This document shows positions 9,889 through 17,077 of a DNA stretch of 20,879 nucleotides, in pieces (positions within the stretch are counted from its first letter, which is position 1; each line of letters starts with the position of its first letter). Position numbers and translations under genes: made by a program. Below the pieces are notes generated by a model. It saw only the letters and a list, made by a program, of their open reading frames with translations. It had not been told where the DNA came from and did not search any database. The DNA is from Desulfovibrio sp. (GTDB lineage Bacteria; Desulfobacterota; Desulfovibrionia; Desulfovibrionales; Desulfovibrionaceae): NCBI GenBank assembly GCA_031275955.1, contig JAISNZ010000034.1:1-20879 (forward strand), read 5' to 3'.

Positions 9889-11442
9889 ATGGTGCAGGGA
9901 AAACCGTCTCTTGTGCTGGGCCCGGATCGGACGGTCCAGGTTCCGGCAAGAGCGAAGAGCGGCGCCTTTTTCGGGGCGAAGGACGGTTCCGGGCCGGATT
10001 TTGCCTCTTTTCTGTCCAAGGAGGGCCCCCCTCCGGCTGCCGGTTCCCCGCCGTCCTCGGGCGAGGCGGAGAGGGCGGGCCTCCCGGGCCGGGGTTTGGT
10101 TCTGAGCATGGTTCAGGCCGCGCAATCCTTTTTTGCCCAGGGCAATTCCTCTCCGGCCGTTGGCGGGAGGCTGTCCGGGAGGCCGGAAGGAACCCCGGCC
10201 GCGGAGGGTCTGCCGGAAGGCGTTTTGCGTTCCGCCGCGCCCTTCCCTCCCGGAGGGGGGGCCGGGGCCTCGCGTCCCGGGACGGCTTCCGCCGCCTTGC
10301 GGGCGGGAAGCGCCGCCCGGCGGGCGGACATTTCCCCGCTCCGGATCGGACAGGAAGGAAGAACCCGGATCAGCGGCCGTCCCCTTGCGCAACGGGGCGG
10401 GATCGGGATGGAGGACACCAGGAAGGCGCGCGAGGCCAAGCCAAAGGAGGGCGTTTCGGATGTCCTGTCCCGCGGCGCGTCTTCCGTTCCGGAGGAGAGG
10501 AAGGCCGGGGGTAGCTGGATGGATTTTTCCTTCCGCCAGAGCTATACTCTCCAGCCCTCCGGGGTCGGGGCGCCGGGCGGGTTTGTGAGGGAAGGGAGCG
10601 CCGGGGAGCGGGGCCGGACCTTCGCTCCGCCCGCGGACTCCCCGCCGGGGGGTTCCGGGACGGCTCCTCGTCTTCCCGCGCGGGAGGAAGGGGCGGCCGG
10701 ACGGACGGCTTCGCGCCGGGAAGCTTCCCGGGAGTCTTCCCAGGCCTCCGCTGGCAGTTCCCTGATCCGGACTGTGCGCCGCATGGGCGCCGGAATCCGC
10801 GAGGATCTCGGGAATCTGGCGGCCAAATTTGAATCCGGCGAGGAGGGCATCGCGGCCATCGGCTATGATCGCCACGGCGGCACCTCCTACGGGAAGTTTC
10901 AAATCGCTTCCCGGGTCGGAACCATGGGCAAGTTCCTGCGCTATCTTGAGGACAAGGCCCCTGATCTGGCCACCCGGCTGGCTTCCAGCGGGCCGGCCAA
11001 CACCGGCGGCCGCGCGGGCAAGATGCCCGAAGCCTGGAAGGGCATCGCCGCCGAAGACCCGCAACGCTTTGAGCGCCTGCAGAATGATTTTATCCGGGAG
11101 AGCCATTTCCAGCCGGCCGTGCAGCAGTTGGCGGAAAATACCGGCGTCTTTGTCGAGACGATGCCCGCCGCCCTGCAGGAGGTGGTCTTCAGCACGGCCG
11201 TCCAGCACGGCCCGTCCGGAGCTTTTCGCATTATCAGCCGGGCCTTGGGCCAGGTGGGAGAAGGCAGGTTCAGCACGGCCCAGAAATCTCCGGAAAGGCT
11301 CAAACAGGCGGGAGAAGAGCTGATCCGGCGGATTTACGCCCTGCGCGCCGGCCAGTTCGCCTCTTCCACCCGGCAGGTTCAGGCGGCCGCGAGGGAACGG
11401 CTGCGCCTGGAAATGCGCGACGCCCTCGCCTTGCTGACATAA
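9889..11442 (+). CDS. Muramidase-like protein with long disordered N-terminal region
   Basis: A 517-residue protein in two parts. Residues 1 to about 285 are rich in Gly, Pro, Ser and Arg with no recognisable fold, no signal peptide and no membrane segment, and look disordered. Residues about 295-515 resemble the lysozyme-like domain found in some phage and VgrG-associated proteins: KFESGEEG with the likely catalytic Glu315, then AIGYDRHGGTSYGKFQIAS, RVGTMGKFLRYL, and later PAALQEVVFSTAVQHG. That domain is expected to cut peptidoglycan; family assignment is from pattern memory, not a search. AAGGAG seven bases before the ATG fixes the start. The upstream sigma-54-type promoter and the lack of a signal peptide would suit a protein exported by a flagellar or other dedicated secretion system, but no such genes are in the window. 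An HU-family gene follows on the same strand 243 bp later. Confidence 0.65.
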   Translation: MVQGKPSLVLGPDRTVQVPARAKSGAFFGAKDGSGPDFASFLSKEGPPPAAGSPPSSGEAERAGLPGRGLVLSMVQAAQSFFAQGNSSPAVGGRLSGRPEGTPAAEGLPEGVLRSAAPFPPGGGAGASRPGTASAALRAGSAARRADISPLRIGQEGRTRISGRPLAQRGGIGMEDTRKAREAKPKEGVSDVLSRGASSVPEERKAGGSWMDFSFRQSYTLQPSGVGAPGGFVREGSAGERGRTFAPPADSPPGGSGTAPRLPAREEGAAGRTASRREASRESSQASAGSSLIRTVRRMGAGIREDLGNLAAKFESGEEGIAAIGYDRHGGTSYGKFQIASRVGTMGKFLRYLEDKAPDLATRLASSGPANTGGRAGKMPEAWKGIAAEDPQRFERLQNDFIRESHFQPAVQQLAENTGVFVETMPAALQEVVFSTAVQHGPSGAFRIISRALGQVGEGRFSTAQKSPERLKQAGEELIRRIYALRAGQFASSTRQVQAAARERLRLEMRDALALLT

Positions 11443-11453
11443 TTGCCATAGGC

Positions 11454-11495
11454 CAGGAATCGCGGGCGCTCACTCAACGGCCCCGCGGTTTCCTG
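11454..11495 (+). terminator. Terminator-like hairpin after the muramidase gene
   Basis: CAGGAA-CGCGGG pairs with CCCGCG-TTCCTG with a small internal bulge and a loop of about 15 bases, 12 bases past the stop codon. There is no U-run after it, so it is only a possible terminator. Confidence 0.35.
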
Positions 11496-11685
11496 CGTCC
11501 CTGCGCGTCCGGCGCGCCTGCCCCGGGTTTTTCCTCTCCGGACCTTGCGGTTCTTCGCTTTTTTCGGCAAAGAGGAAACGGCGCCTGTTGCGCAGGCCTT
11601 GCCGCGGGGCGTCCGGCTTTTTTGCCTCTTCCACGATGTTTCCCCGCGGCTGTAGACGGAAGACGTGTTTTTCAAGGAGGAAACG

Positions 11686-11970
11686 ATGACCAAGGCCGAA
11701 TTTGTCGCCGCGCTGAGGCAGGCGCTGCCTGAGATCTTTCCCACCAGGGCGGCTGCGGAAAAGAGTTACGCCGCCTTTTGCTCCATCCTTGCCGGGGCGA
11801 TCCTCTCCGGGGACGGAGCCCGTCTGCCAGGGGTGGGTTCCTTTTCCCTTACCCGCAGGGCGGCCCGGACCGGGCGCAATCCCCGCACGGGCGGGCCTGT
11901 CCGTATTCCGGCCCGGAACGCGGTGAAATTTTCTCCCTCCCGCTCCCTTGCGGACAAGGTTTCGCGGTAG
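11686..11970 (+). CDS. HU/IHF-family DNA-binding protein, divergent
   Basis: A 94-residue protein with the HU/IHF layout: an N-terminal helical dimerisation part (MTKAEFVAALRQALPEI to about residue 40), then LPGVGSFSLTRRAARTGRNPRTGG (47-70), the beta-arm motif, with the conserved RNPxTG followed by IPARNAVKFSPSRSL. Such proteins bend DNA and act in nucleoid structure, recombination and transcription, including assistance to RpoN promoters in the case of IHF. Sequence differs from canonical HU (no MNKxxLI start, an insertion near IFPTRA), so it is best called HU-like. AAGGAGG five bases before the second in-frame ATG fixes the start at 11686. The gene may have its own promoter in the 243-bp spacer, which I could not define. 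Confidence 0.9.
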   Translation: MTKAEFVAALRQALPEIFPTRAAAEKSYAAFCSILAGAILSGDGARLPGVGSFSLTRRAARTGRNPRTGGPVRIPARNAVKFSPSRSLADKVSR

Positions 11971-12013
11971 ATGCGGACGCCGCCGCTTCCGGAGAATTTT
12001 CCAAAGATTCTGT

Positions 12014-13681
12014 TCAATCCTCGTCGCCGGGCGGGATACTCCCTTCCGTTCTGTCGAGGTCCAGGGGATAGAGGATGACCATGGCCTTGCGGCTCTGGGT
12101 TCCCAGCGCGCCGGCGTGGGAATTCACGCAGATGGCGAGATCCAGGACCCCGTCGTTGTTGGCGTCGGCAAGGGCGTAATCCGCCATGGACCCCTTGATG
12201 CGCCGGGTCTTCCAGGCCAGATTCAGGCCCAGTCCGTCCCAGAAGAGGGAATGGATCTCCGACTGGGGATAGGAGCGGTAGCGGTCAAAGATCATGGAGG
12301 CGGTGGAAATGGGCTTGTTGACGATAAGCTCGTAGGTCCCGTCATTGTCCAGGTCCACGGGCAGCATGCGCAGGGGAACATAGAACATGCTGAGTATGGA
12401 CACCGTGTCCTGGCTCAGCCCCGGCATGGCATTGCCCACTTCCAGACCGGCGGCGGAGCCGGAGAAGACCTCTTCGGACTCGGACAGGCGGGCTCCCTTG
12501 GGGGTATACACCCGCAGGGTTTCCCGCTCGCTGAGCAGAACGATTTTTTCCGCGCTGTCCTCTCCGCTGGAGCCGGGAAGGTAGACGAAATTCAGGGCAT
12601 TGGCGTCCGGGGGCAGGCTCAGGCGTCCGCCCAGGGAAAGCCCGCTGCCGGATTTGTGGACCTCGTGGACTCCGGGCCGGAACAGGCGCGGCGGCTGGGC
12701 CTGCTGGCCGACGAGCACAGGATAATAGGCGGGCGGCAGGGCGACAACATTGAGGAAGAGGCGGACATTGCGCGTTTCTTCCTTGAAGCCTTGGTCAAAG
12801 GTCAGGATCATGGCCATGGGCTGGCTGGCCGAATCCGCCATGTTGACGATGAGCCAGGGCTTGCCGCTGCTGGGGCGGGGCAGGGAGCGCAGGGAGAGCA
12901 GGGTGGAGTTTCGGGGCAGGGCGTGGCGACCCGCGGGTTCCAGCCTGTCCTTGCCGAAGCGGTAGGCATAAAGGGCGTGGTCGTCTCCGAGGATAAAGAT
13001 TTCGTTTTTCCCGTCGCCGTCGGTGTCCAGAATCTCCATGCCTACGGCGGCATAGGGCAGGGACTGGGAGCGCAGGCGCGAATCCTCGCCGGAGCCTCCG
13101 GCGTAGCGGAACTGCGGGTTCAGGTAGACCTCGCGGGCGGAGGACTCGTTGACCGTCAGTTCCGGGTTCATCTGGTTGACGCGGCTCCCTTCCTGCCGGG
13201 AGGGGGGGGAGGCCACGGGCAGGGAGGGCGTCCGGCCGAAGACCTCGCGGTTGATGCCGTCAATGACCGCGGTGATGGCCGGGATGAACTGATTGGTCCT
13301 GGCCTCCCGGGAATGGGGCCAGACTTTGCCGGCCTTGTCGCGCACGCGCACGTCCAGGCTGCAGGCTTCGCCCACCACCGTGACCGTGCCCCAGATGACA
13401 TAGTCCGCCTTGTAGCGGACGCGGGCCTGCTCCGCGGCCCCTTCGTCGCGGACAGCCGCCTGGTTCGCGGGCAGATCCTGCACGGCCGGCTCCAGCTTGC
13501 CTTCCCAGAAAAGCCGGGAAGAGAACATCTGGGGTATGGATCGCTCAAGATAGGCGAATCCCTCGGGTCCCTGGATGCTGAAGGGGAGAACCACGAAGGT
13601 CTCTTTCCTTTCCGCGGCCTGAGCGCTTGCCGCGGCAAAAAGGAACATCAGGCAGATGGCTATGGGAAGCGCGCGCTTCAT
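12014..13681 (-). CDS. Secreted FG-GAP/VCBS-repeat protein
   Basis: A 555-residue exported protein. Residues 1-23 are a signal peptide (MKRALPIAICLMFLFAAASAQA, cleavage after AQA). Residues about 27-150 (FVVLPFSIQGPEGFAYLERSI through VRYKADYVIWGTVTVVG) resemble the N-terminal part of TolB/FlgO-type lipoproteins that predict assembly or secretion functions. The rest carries FG-GAP/VCBS-like units with calcium-binding-type loops: DTDGDGKNEIFIL, DLDNDGTYELIV and DANNDGVLDLAI. These fold into a beta propeller in known proteins. Location is therefore periplasmic or outer surface. Precise function is unknown. The ATG at 13681 is chosen because the signal peptide starts there, with GAGGA just upstream; a longer in-frame opening upstream lacks a signal peptide. 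It is divergent from the rRNA methyltransferase and convergent with the HU-like gene. Confidence 0.8.
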   Translation of the reverse strand: MKRALPIAICLMFLFAAASAQAAERKETFVVLPFSIQGPEGFAYLERSIPQMFSSRLFWEGKLEPAVQDLPANQAAVRDEGAAEQARVRYKADYVIWGTVTVVGEACSLDVRVRDKAGKVWPHSREARTNQFIPAITAVIDGINREVFGRTPSLPVASPPSRQEGSRVNQMNPELTVNESSAREVYLNPQFRYAGGSGEDSRLRSQSLPYAAVGMEILDTDGDGKNEIFILGDDHALYAYRFGKDRLEPAGRHALPRNSTLLSLRSLPRPSSGKPWLIVNMADSASQPMAMILTFDQGFKEETRNVRLFLNVVALPPAYYPVLVGQQAQPPRLFRPGVHEVHKSGSGLSLGGRLSLPPDANALNFVYLPGSSGEDSAEKIVLLSERETLRVYTPKGARLSESEEVFSGSAAGLEVGNAMPGLSQDTVSILSMFYVPLRMLPVDLDNDGTYELIVNKPISTASMIFDRYRSYPQSEIHSLFWDGLGLNLAWKTRRIKGSMADYALADANNDGVLDLAICVNSHAGALGTQSRKAMVILYPLDLDRTEGSIPPGDED

Positions 13682-13815
13682 AGATCCTCGCTTGCGTGGG
13701 GCGAAAATGGTTTTTCTTGCGGCCGGGGGAAAGAGGGTATACAGCTTGTTCCTCCGCGGCGCCGGTCCCCGGGTGGCCCTCGCGGTCCGTTCCGGCTCGG
13801 GAAGGGGCTGTCCGG

Positions 13816-15081
13816 ATGACCCGATTTCCTTTACGCTCATTTCGTCTCGTATGCAAGGATCCGGAAGTTTTTTCTCTGGAGGGGCTCTTGCGCGCCCAAG
13901 GCTTCGTCTTTGCGCAAGAGCCATTTTATCCCATGGCCCGCAGGCTCCTGCGTGAGCCCCTGCCCCTGGGATCCAGCCTGGCGGCCGCCTTTGGCTGCCT
14001 CTATATCCAGGATCGTTCCTCCATGCTTCCGCCTCTGGCCCTGGCCCCGCCGCCGGGAGCGGCCGTCCTGGACCTCTGCGCCGGCCCCGGCGGCAAAACG
14101 GGACTCCTGGCCCAGCTTGCCGGTCCTTCGGGCTTCATCCTCGGCAATGAGCCGGGGAAACCCCGTCTGGCCACCCTGCGCCGGAACCTGCTGCGCCAGG
14201 GTCTTCTTGCCTGCGCCACCTCCTCCCGCCCCGGAGAGGATCTGCCCCTGCCGGACGGAACCTGGCGGCGCATTCTCCTGGACCCTCCCTGCAGCGCCTG
14301 GGGAACGGCGGAAAAGAACCCCAGGGTTCTCACCCTTTGGCGGGGGAAAAAGATCGCCCCCCTGATCCGCCTCCAGCGCCGCCTTCTGGCCGAGGCGGTC
14401 CGCCTGCTCCGCCCCGGAGGCTTTCTGGTCTATTCCACCTGCACCACCAATCCGGCGGAGAATGAAGAGCAGGTTCTCGGCGTCCGCGCGGAATGGGGGC
14501 TGGAGATCCTCCCCCTGGAAACCCCTCCCGGATTCGCCCGCCTTCCCTCCGCCCGGCCGGAGGCCGAGGGCTGCCTGCGCGTAGGCGGAGACGGCCAGGG
14601 ATTTTTCGTGGCCCTGCTGCGCAAACCGGCGGCGGCCTCCCGGCCGGAAGATCGTCCGGCGATCCTCCTCCCGGAAGCCCCCCTGTCCCGTGAAACCCTG
14701 GAAGACCCCTGGGCGGATCTTGCGGCCCTGCCCCCCGGAGACGTCATCCGGGATGGAGAAACCCTCCGCTTCCTGCCCCGGGCGGGACGGGAGCTTCTGC
14801 CCCCCTCCTTTGCCTGGACCGGTTTTCCCCTGGGGCGGGGACGGATCAATCCGGCCCTGCGCTCCCTTTTGCCGGACCGGATAACCGCCCGGAAACGCGG
14901 CCTGCCCTGTCTGGATCTGGAAGAAGCGCAACCCCTGGCGGATCTCCTCTCCGGAAAGAGTTTCCCCGTGGACTGCGCGGAACGGGAAATCGGTCTCTAT
15001 TTCCGGGATCTCCCCCTATGCCGTTTGGCGGTCAAAGGCCGCCGGGCCGTGCCTCCGCCTCCGGGCGGAGCGGTTATTTAG
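13816..15081 (+). CDS. RsmF/NOP2/Sun-type rRNA cytosine-C5 methyltransferase
   Basis: A 421-residue SAM-dependent RNA m5C methyltransferase. Motif I is VLDLCAGPGGKTGLLAQL (about 84-101). DPPCSAWG at 156-163 includes Cys159, the release cysteine, and YSTCTTNPAENE at 206-217 includes Cys209, the nucleophile that attacks cytosine. An N-terminal segment with YIQDRSSMLPPLAL is typical of the family. The C-terminal part from about 300 resembles the extra domain of RsmF/YebU-like enzymes that contact rRNA (GFPLGRGRINPALRSLLPD). The likely substrate is 16S rRNA, but the precise base cannot be read from sequence. The ATG at 13816 is the first that aligns with family members; an AAGGGG lies about 8 bases upstream. 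The gene is divergent from the FG-GAP gene and convergent with the membrane protein gene. Confidence 0.9.
   Translation: MTRFPLRSFRLVCKDPEVFSLEGLLRAQGFVFAQEPFYPMARRLLREPLPLGSSLAAAFGCLYIQDRSSMLPPLALAPPPGAAVLDLCAGPGGKTGLLAQLAGPSGFILGNEPGKPRLATLRRNLLRQGLLACATSSRPGEDLPLPDGTWRRILLDPPCSAWGTAEKNPRVLTLWRGKKIAPLIRLQRRLLAEAVRLLRPGGFLVYSTCTTNPAENEEQVLGVRAEWGLEILPLETPPGFARLPSARPEAEGCLRVGGDGQGFFVALLRKPAAASRPEDRPAILLPEAPLSRETLEDPWADLAALPPGDVIRDGETLRFLPRAGRELLPPSFAWTGFPLGRGRINPALRSLLPDRITARKRGLPCLDLEEAQPLADLLSGKSFPVDCAEREIGLYFRDLPLCRLAVKGRRAVPPPPGGAVI
15053..15070. terminator. Hairpin at the 3' end of the rRNA methyltransferase gene
   Basis: CTCCGCC and GGCGGAG form a perfect 7-bp stem closed by the stable tetraloop TCCG (UNCG class) inside the last codons of the gene. 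No U-run follows directly. It lies between converging genes and may slow or stop polymerase. Confidence 0.35.
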
Positions 15082-15103
15082 ATCCTTTTCCCAGGCACAT
15101 CGC

Positions 15104-16033
15104 CTATGCGGAAACAATAGTCTCGGGCAAAAGGCGCTTAAGGACCGGCAGGCCCCGGCGGGCACGCCCGGCTTCGCGCTTTGCGGCCGGCGCCTCCTGG
15201 CCGCTCTCGTCCAGAACCTCGGGCGAAAAGCGGGAGGCCACCCAGGTAAGGGCCAGGATATAAGCCCCGGCGGAAACGCACAAGGCGGCTCCCAGGTAGT
15301 GGGGAACTCCGAAGGACAGGCGCATGAGCAATGTGCCGACCGCATAGCCGGAATTGCGGAAGGTGGCATGGAAGCAGGGCATATAGTACTGCCCGCCCAG
15401 CAGCAGCAGGATATCGGCGAAGATCAGGCTGGTATAGAAGATGCGGAAGAATTCCGGTTCTACGCCCAGCAGGAAGACGCCGTACAGATCGTAGGCCCCG
15501 GCGAACAGATAGAAAAAAAAGAGGGCCAGGGCCACGCACTTTTTGGCGTTGATATAGCTGGCCACGTCCTTGTTCCACTGCAGATAGCGGAAGCGGGCGA
15601 ACGCCCCCCGCATGATGAAGAGCAGCAGCCCGCCCACGGCGGTACTGGCGATCTGCAGAAGCAGCAGATAGTCTTCCGCCGGATTGATCCGGGCGTCGAG
15701 CAGGCTGATGTCGGTGAAGGTCTCCCGCAAAAGCAACAGCCCCATGATCTCCAGTTGTTTGCCCACAGCCAGGGACACGGAATCAGAGATGGCGATGATC
15801 AGGGCGATGACTTCCACGGCCAGGACAAGGCTGAAGGCCATCCGGATGGCCTCAAAGGGATTGACGGGCAGGATTGTGTCCAGAGGCGCCGGCAGAAGGC
15901 CATGCTTGTTCAGGGTGATGCCGGCTGCCGCCGTCAGGAAACTGAAGATCAGAAAAAGGGAAACCTTTCGGGAGACTTCAGGCCGTCTCCAGAAATCCCG
16001 CAAGAGATCAAAAATTTGCGCGCACAGGTTCAT
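15104..16033 (-). CDS. Polytopic inner-membrane protein of unknown function
   Basis: I do not recognise the family. The 309-residue protein begins with a short charged segment (MNLCAQIFDLLRDFWRRPE) followed by hydrophobic stretches at about 23-42, 66-90, 125-146, 167-188, 197-222 and 233-256, which predict five to six membrane helices. The C-terminal 50 residues are basic and hydrophilic (EAPAAKREAGRARRGLPVLKRLL), probably cytoplasmic. The ATG at 16033 has AAGGA nine bases upstream, and that site overlaps the grpE stop codon. It starts 12 bases after grpE, so it is almost certainly co-transcribed and perhaps co-translated with grpE. Context with a chaperone gives no clear functional hint. The TTG in frame just before the ATG was not used. 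Confidence 0.85.
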   Translation of the reverse strand: MNLCAQIFDLLRDFWRRPEVSRKVSLFLIFSFLTAAAGITLNKHGLLPAPLDTILPVNPFEAIRMAFSLVLAVEVIALIIAISDSVSLAVGKQLEIMGLLLLRETFTDISLLDARINPAEDYLLLLQIASTAVGGLLLFIMRGAFARFRYLQWNKDVASYINAKKCVALALFFFYLFAGAYDLYGVFLLGVEPEFFRIFYTSLIFADILLLLGGQYYMPCFHATFRNSGYAVGTLLMRLSFGVPHYLGAALCVSAGAYILALTWVASRFSPEVLDESGQEAPAAKREAGRARRGLPVLKRLLPETIVSA

Positions 16034-16045
16034 CAAAAAATTCCT

Positions 16046-16705
16046 TCAAACTTCATTTTTACAGACCAGCACTTTGGCCGGGCGGAGCAGGCGGCCGTGG
16101 AGGGTATAGCCGGAGGCCAGAAGAGAGCAGACGCAGCCCTCGGGGACTTGAGAGCAGGCCGCCAGGCCCACCGCTTCGTGCCGGGCGGGATCAAACACTT
16201 CCCCTGCCGCGCCCACGGCTTGCAGCCCTTGCCCGTGCAGGGCGTCCATGAGCAGATCGCGGGTCATGCGCACGCCGGTGACGAAGTCCGCGCAGACCTC
16301 GGCGGAGGCGGCGTGCTGCAGGGCCAGATTCAGGTTGTCCAGGGAGGGGATGATGGCCGTCAGCACGGCCTCGGCGGCGAAACGGACCTGTTCCTCGCGC
16401 TCCCTGGCCATGCGCTTGCGGGCATTGTCCAAATCAGACAGAGCGCGCAGGCGGACATCCTCGGCCTCCCGCTTTTCCGGGCAGCCGGGGCAGACCCGCT
16501 CCGCGCACAGGGCGGCCAGGGCCGCCGCATCCAGACTGTCCGGGCCAGGGTCCGGCAGAGCGGAGGGAACCGTCTCCGGGCTGTCGCCGGCAAAAAATCC
16601 GTCCACAGCGGGAACATCCTCCTGAACCAGAGAACTCCAGTCGTCCCCAGGGGAGGGGAGGCCCGGATCGTCAAGGCTGGCGGGAAAGGGCGGGCGTTTG
16701 CTCAT
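16046..16705 (-). CDS. grpE: GrpE, DnaK nucleotide-exchange factor
   Basis: Co-chaperone that releases ADP from DnaK. The 219-residue protein has an acidic, Pro-rich N-terminus (to about 60), a long helix (about 76-115: EAEDVRLRALSDLDNARKRMAREREEQ), then the four-helix dimer part with IIPSLDNLNLALQ and a C-terminal beta domain with GEVFDPARHEAVG, the family signature. Length is in the usual range. An odd feature is a cluster of cysteines before the long helix (ERVCPGCPEK), which could bind metal or respond to redox state, though this is inference. GAGGAA seven bases before the ATG supports the start. dnaK and dnaJ are not adjacent. A CCCTTGAAA at 16833-16825 on the minus strand resembles a sigma-32 -35 box but no matching -10 was found. 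Confidence 0.95.
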   Translation of the reverse strand: MSKRPPFPASLDDPGLPSPGDDWSSLVQEDVPAVDGFFAGDSPETVPSALPDPGPDSLDAAALAALCAERVCPGCPEKREAEDVRLRALSDLDNARKRMAREREEQVRFAAEAVLTAIIPSLDNLNLALQHAASAEVCADFVTGVRMTRDLLMDALHGQGLQAVGAAGEVFDPARHEAVGLAACSQVPEGCVCSLLASGYTLHGRLLRPAKVLVCKNEV

Positions 16706-16786
16706 GAAAACTTCCTCTGTCCTATGGCATTTTACGCTTGAAACAGTTCGCTTGCGGCCAGCCGGCCCGCTCCTGTTTCGCGGCAG

Positions 16787-16804
16787 GGATTTGCGGGCAA
16801 ATCC
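16787..16804. promoter_or_regulatory. 18-bp perfect palindrome, candidate operator
   Basis: GGATTTGC and GCAAATCC flank a central GG, giving an 18-bp near-symmetric site in the grpE/copA spacer. Such symmetry suits a dimeric regulator. The protein that binds it is not in the window and cannot be named. Confidence 0.45.
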
Positions 16805-16901
16805 TTGCGGAGCGAATTACACATTTTCAAGGGCAAACTGCTCTGGCGGAGCGGGGGCCGCGTTCCCGGCGAGCGGAATCTATCCGCAGGGAGGAGTAAG
16901 C

Positions 16902-17024
16902 ATGGAGGGGGCGGCTGTCAAGACGCGGTCCCGCAGGAAGCCCGAGATCCCCGCCGGAGGGAAGGGTTCCCGCCACCGGCCGGAATTGGCCTTGCCAGGG
17001 GGAGCCTTGACGGCTACACTGTGA
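16902..17024 (+). CDS. Short ORF upstream of copA, possible leader peptide
   Basis: A 40-codon ORF starts at an ATG with a very strong ribosome binding site (AGGGAGGAG, five bases away) and ends 53 bases before copA. The product is basic and Pro/Gly/Ala rich (MEGAAVKTRSRRKPEIPAGG at its start), with no cysteine or membrane segment. It resembles no family I know. The end of the ORF overlaps the predicted copA promoter, so either it is read from a longer upstream transcript, or the strong site reflects chance. A leader role in copA control is inference. Confidence 0.35.
   Translation: MEGAAVKTRSRRKPEIPAGGKGSRHRPELALPGGALTATL
16992..17020 (+). promoter_or_regulatory. Sigma-70-like promoter of copA
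   Basis: TTGCCA (16992-16997) and TACACT (17015-17020) are separated by the ideal 17 bp, matching five of six and four of six bases. Transcription would start near 17027, about 50 bases before the copA ATG. Spacing is standard rather than the 19-20 bp of MerR-family promoters, so CueR-type control is not supported. Confidence 0.55.
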
Positions 17025-17077
17025 CCGGAGCGGAGCGCGCGCCCCGCCTGGCGCGTCATCCCCGGAGAAGGCCGGCA

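Larger units (their letters stand above)
16706..17077. other. 372-bp divergent spacer between grpE and copA
   Basis: The spacer separates divergent grpE and copA. It contains an inverted repeat GAAACAG (16740-16746) with CTGTTTC (16773-16779), an 18-bp perfect palindrome at 16787-16804, a possible heat-shock-like -35 box on the minus strand at 16825-16833, a 40-codon ORF at 16902-17024 and a promoter at 16992-17020. I saw no CIRCE element and no clear CueR-type operator. Confidence 0.6.

Noticed and set aside
13682..13924. Extended N-terminus of the FG-GAP protein
   Set aside because: It would bury the signal peptide 81 residues inside and overlap the start of the divergent methyltransferase gene.
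16706..16840. CIRCE element or complete sigma-32 promoter for grpE
   Set aside because: No TTAGCACTC/GAGTGCTAA pair is present, and the CCCTTGAAA-like box lacks a matching -10 sequence at proper distance.
16992..17030. CueR/MerR-type copper operator at the copA promoter
   Set aside because: The spacing is 17 bp, not 19-20, and no ACCTTCC/GGAAGGT-like dyad is seen.
16805..17077. In-frame N-terminal extension of CopA of about 90 residues
   Set aside because: It has no homology to pump N-termini, is basic and Gly-rich, and the ATG at 17078 has a good ribosome binding site and begins right before the metal-binding domain.
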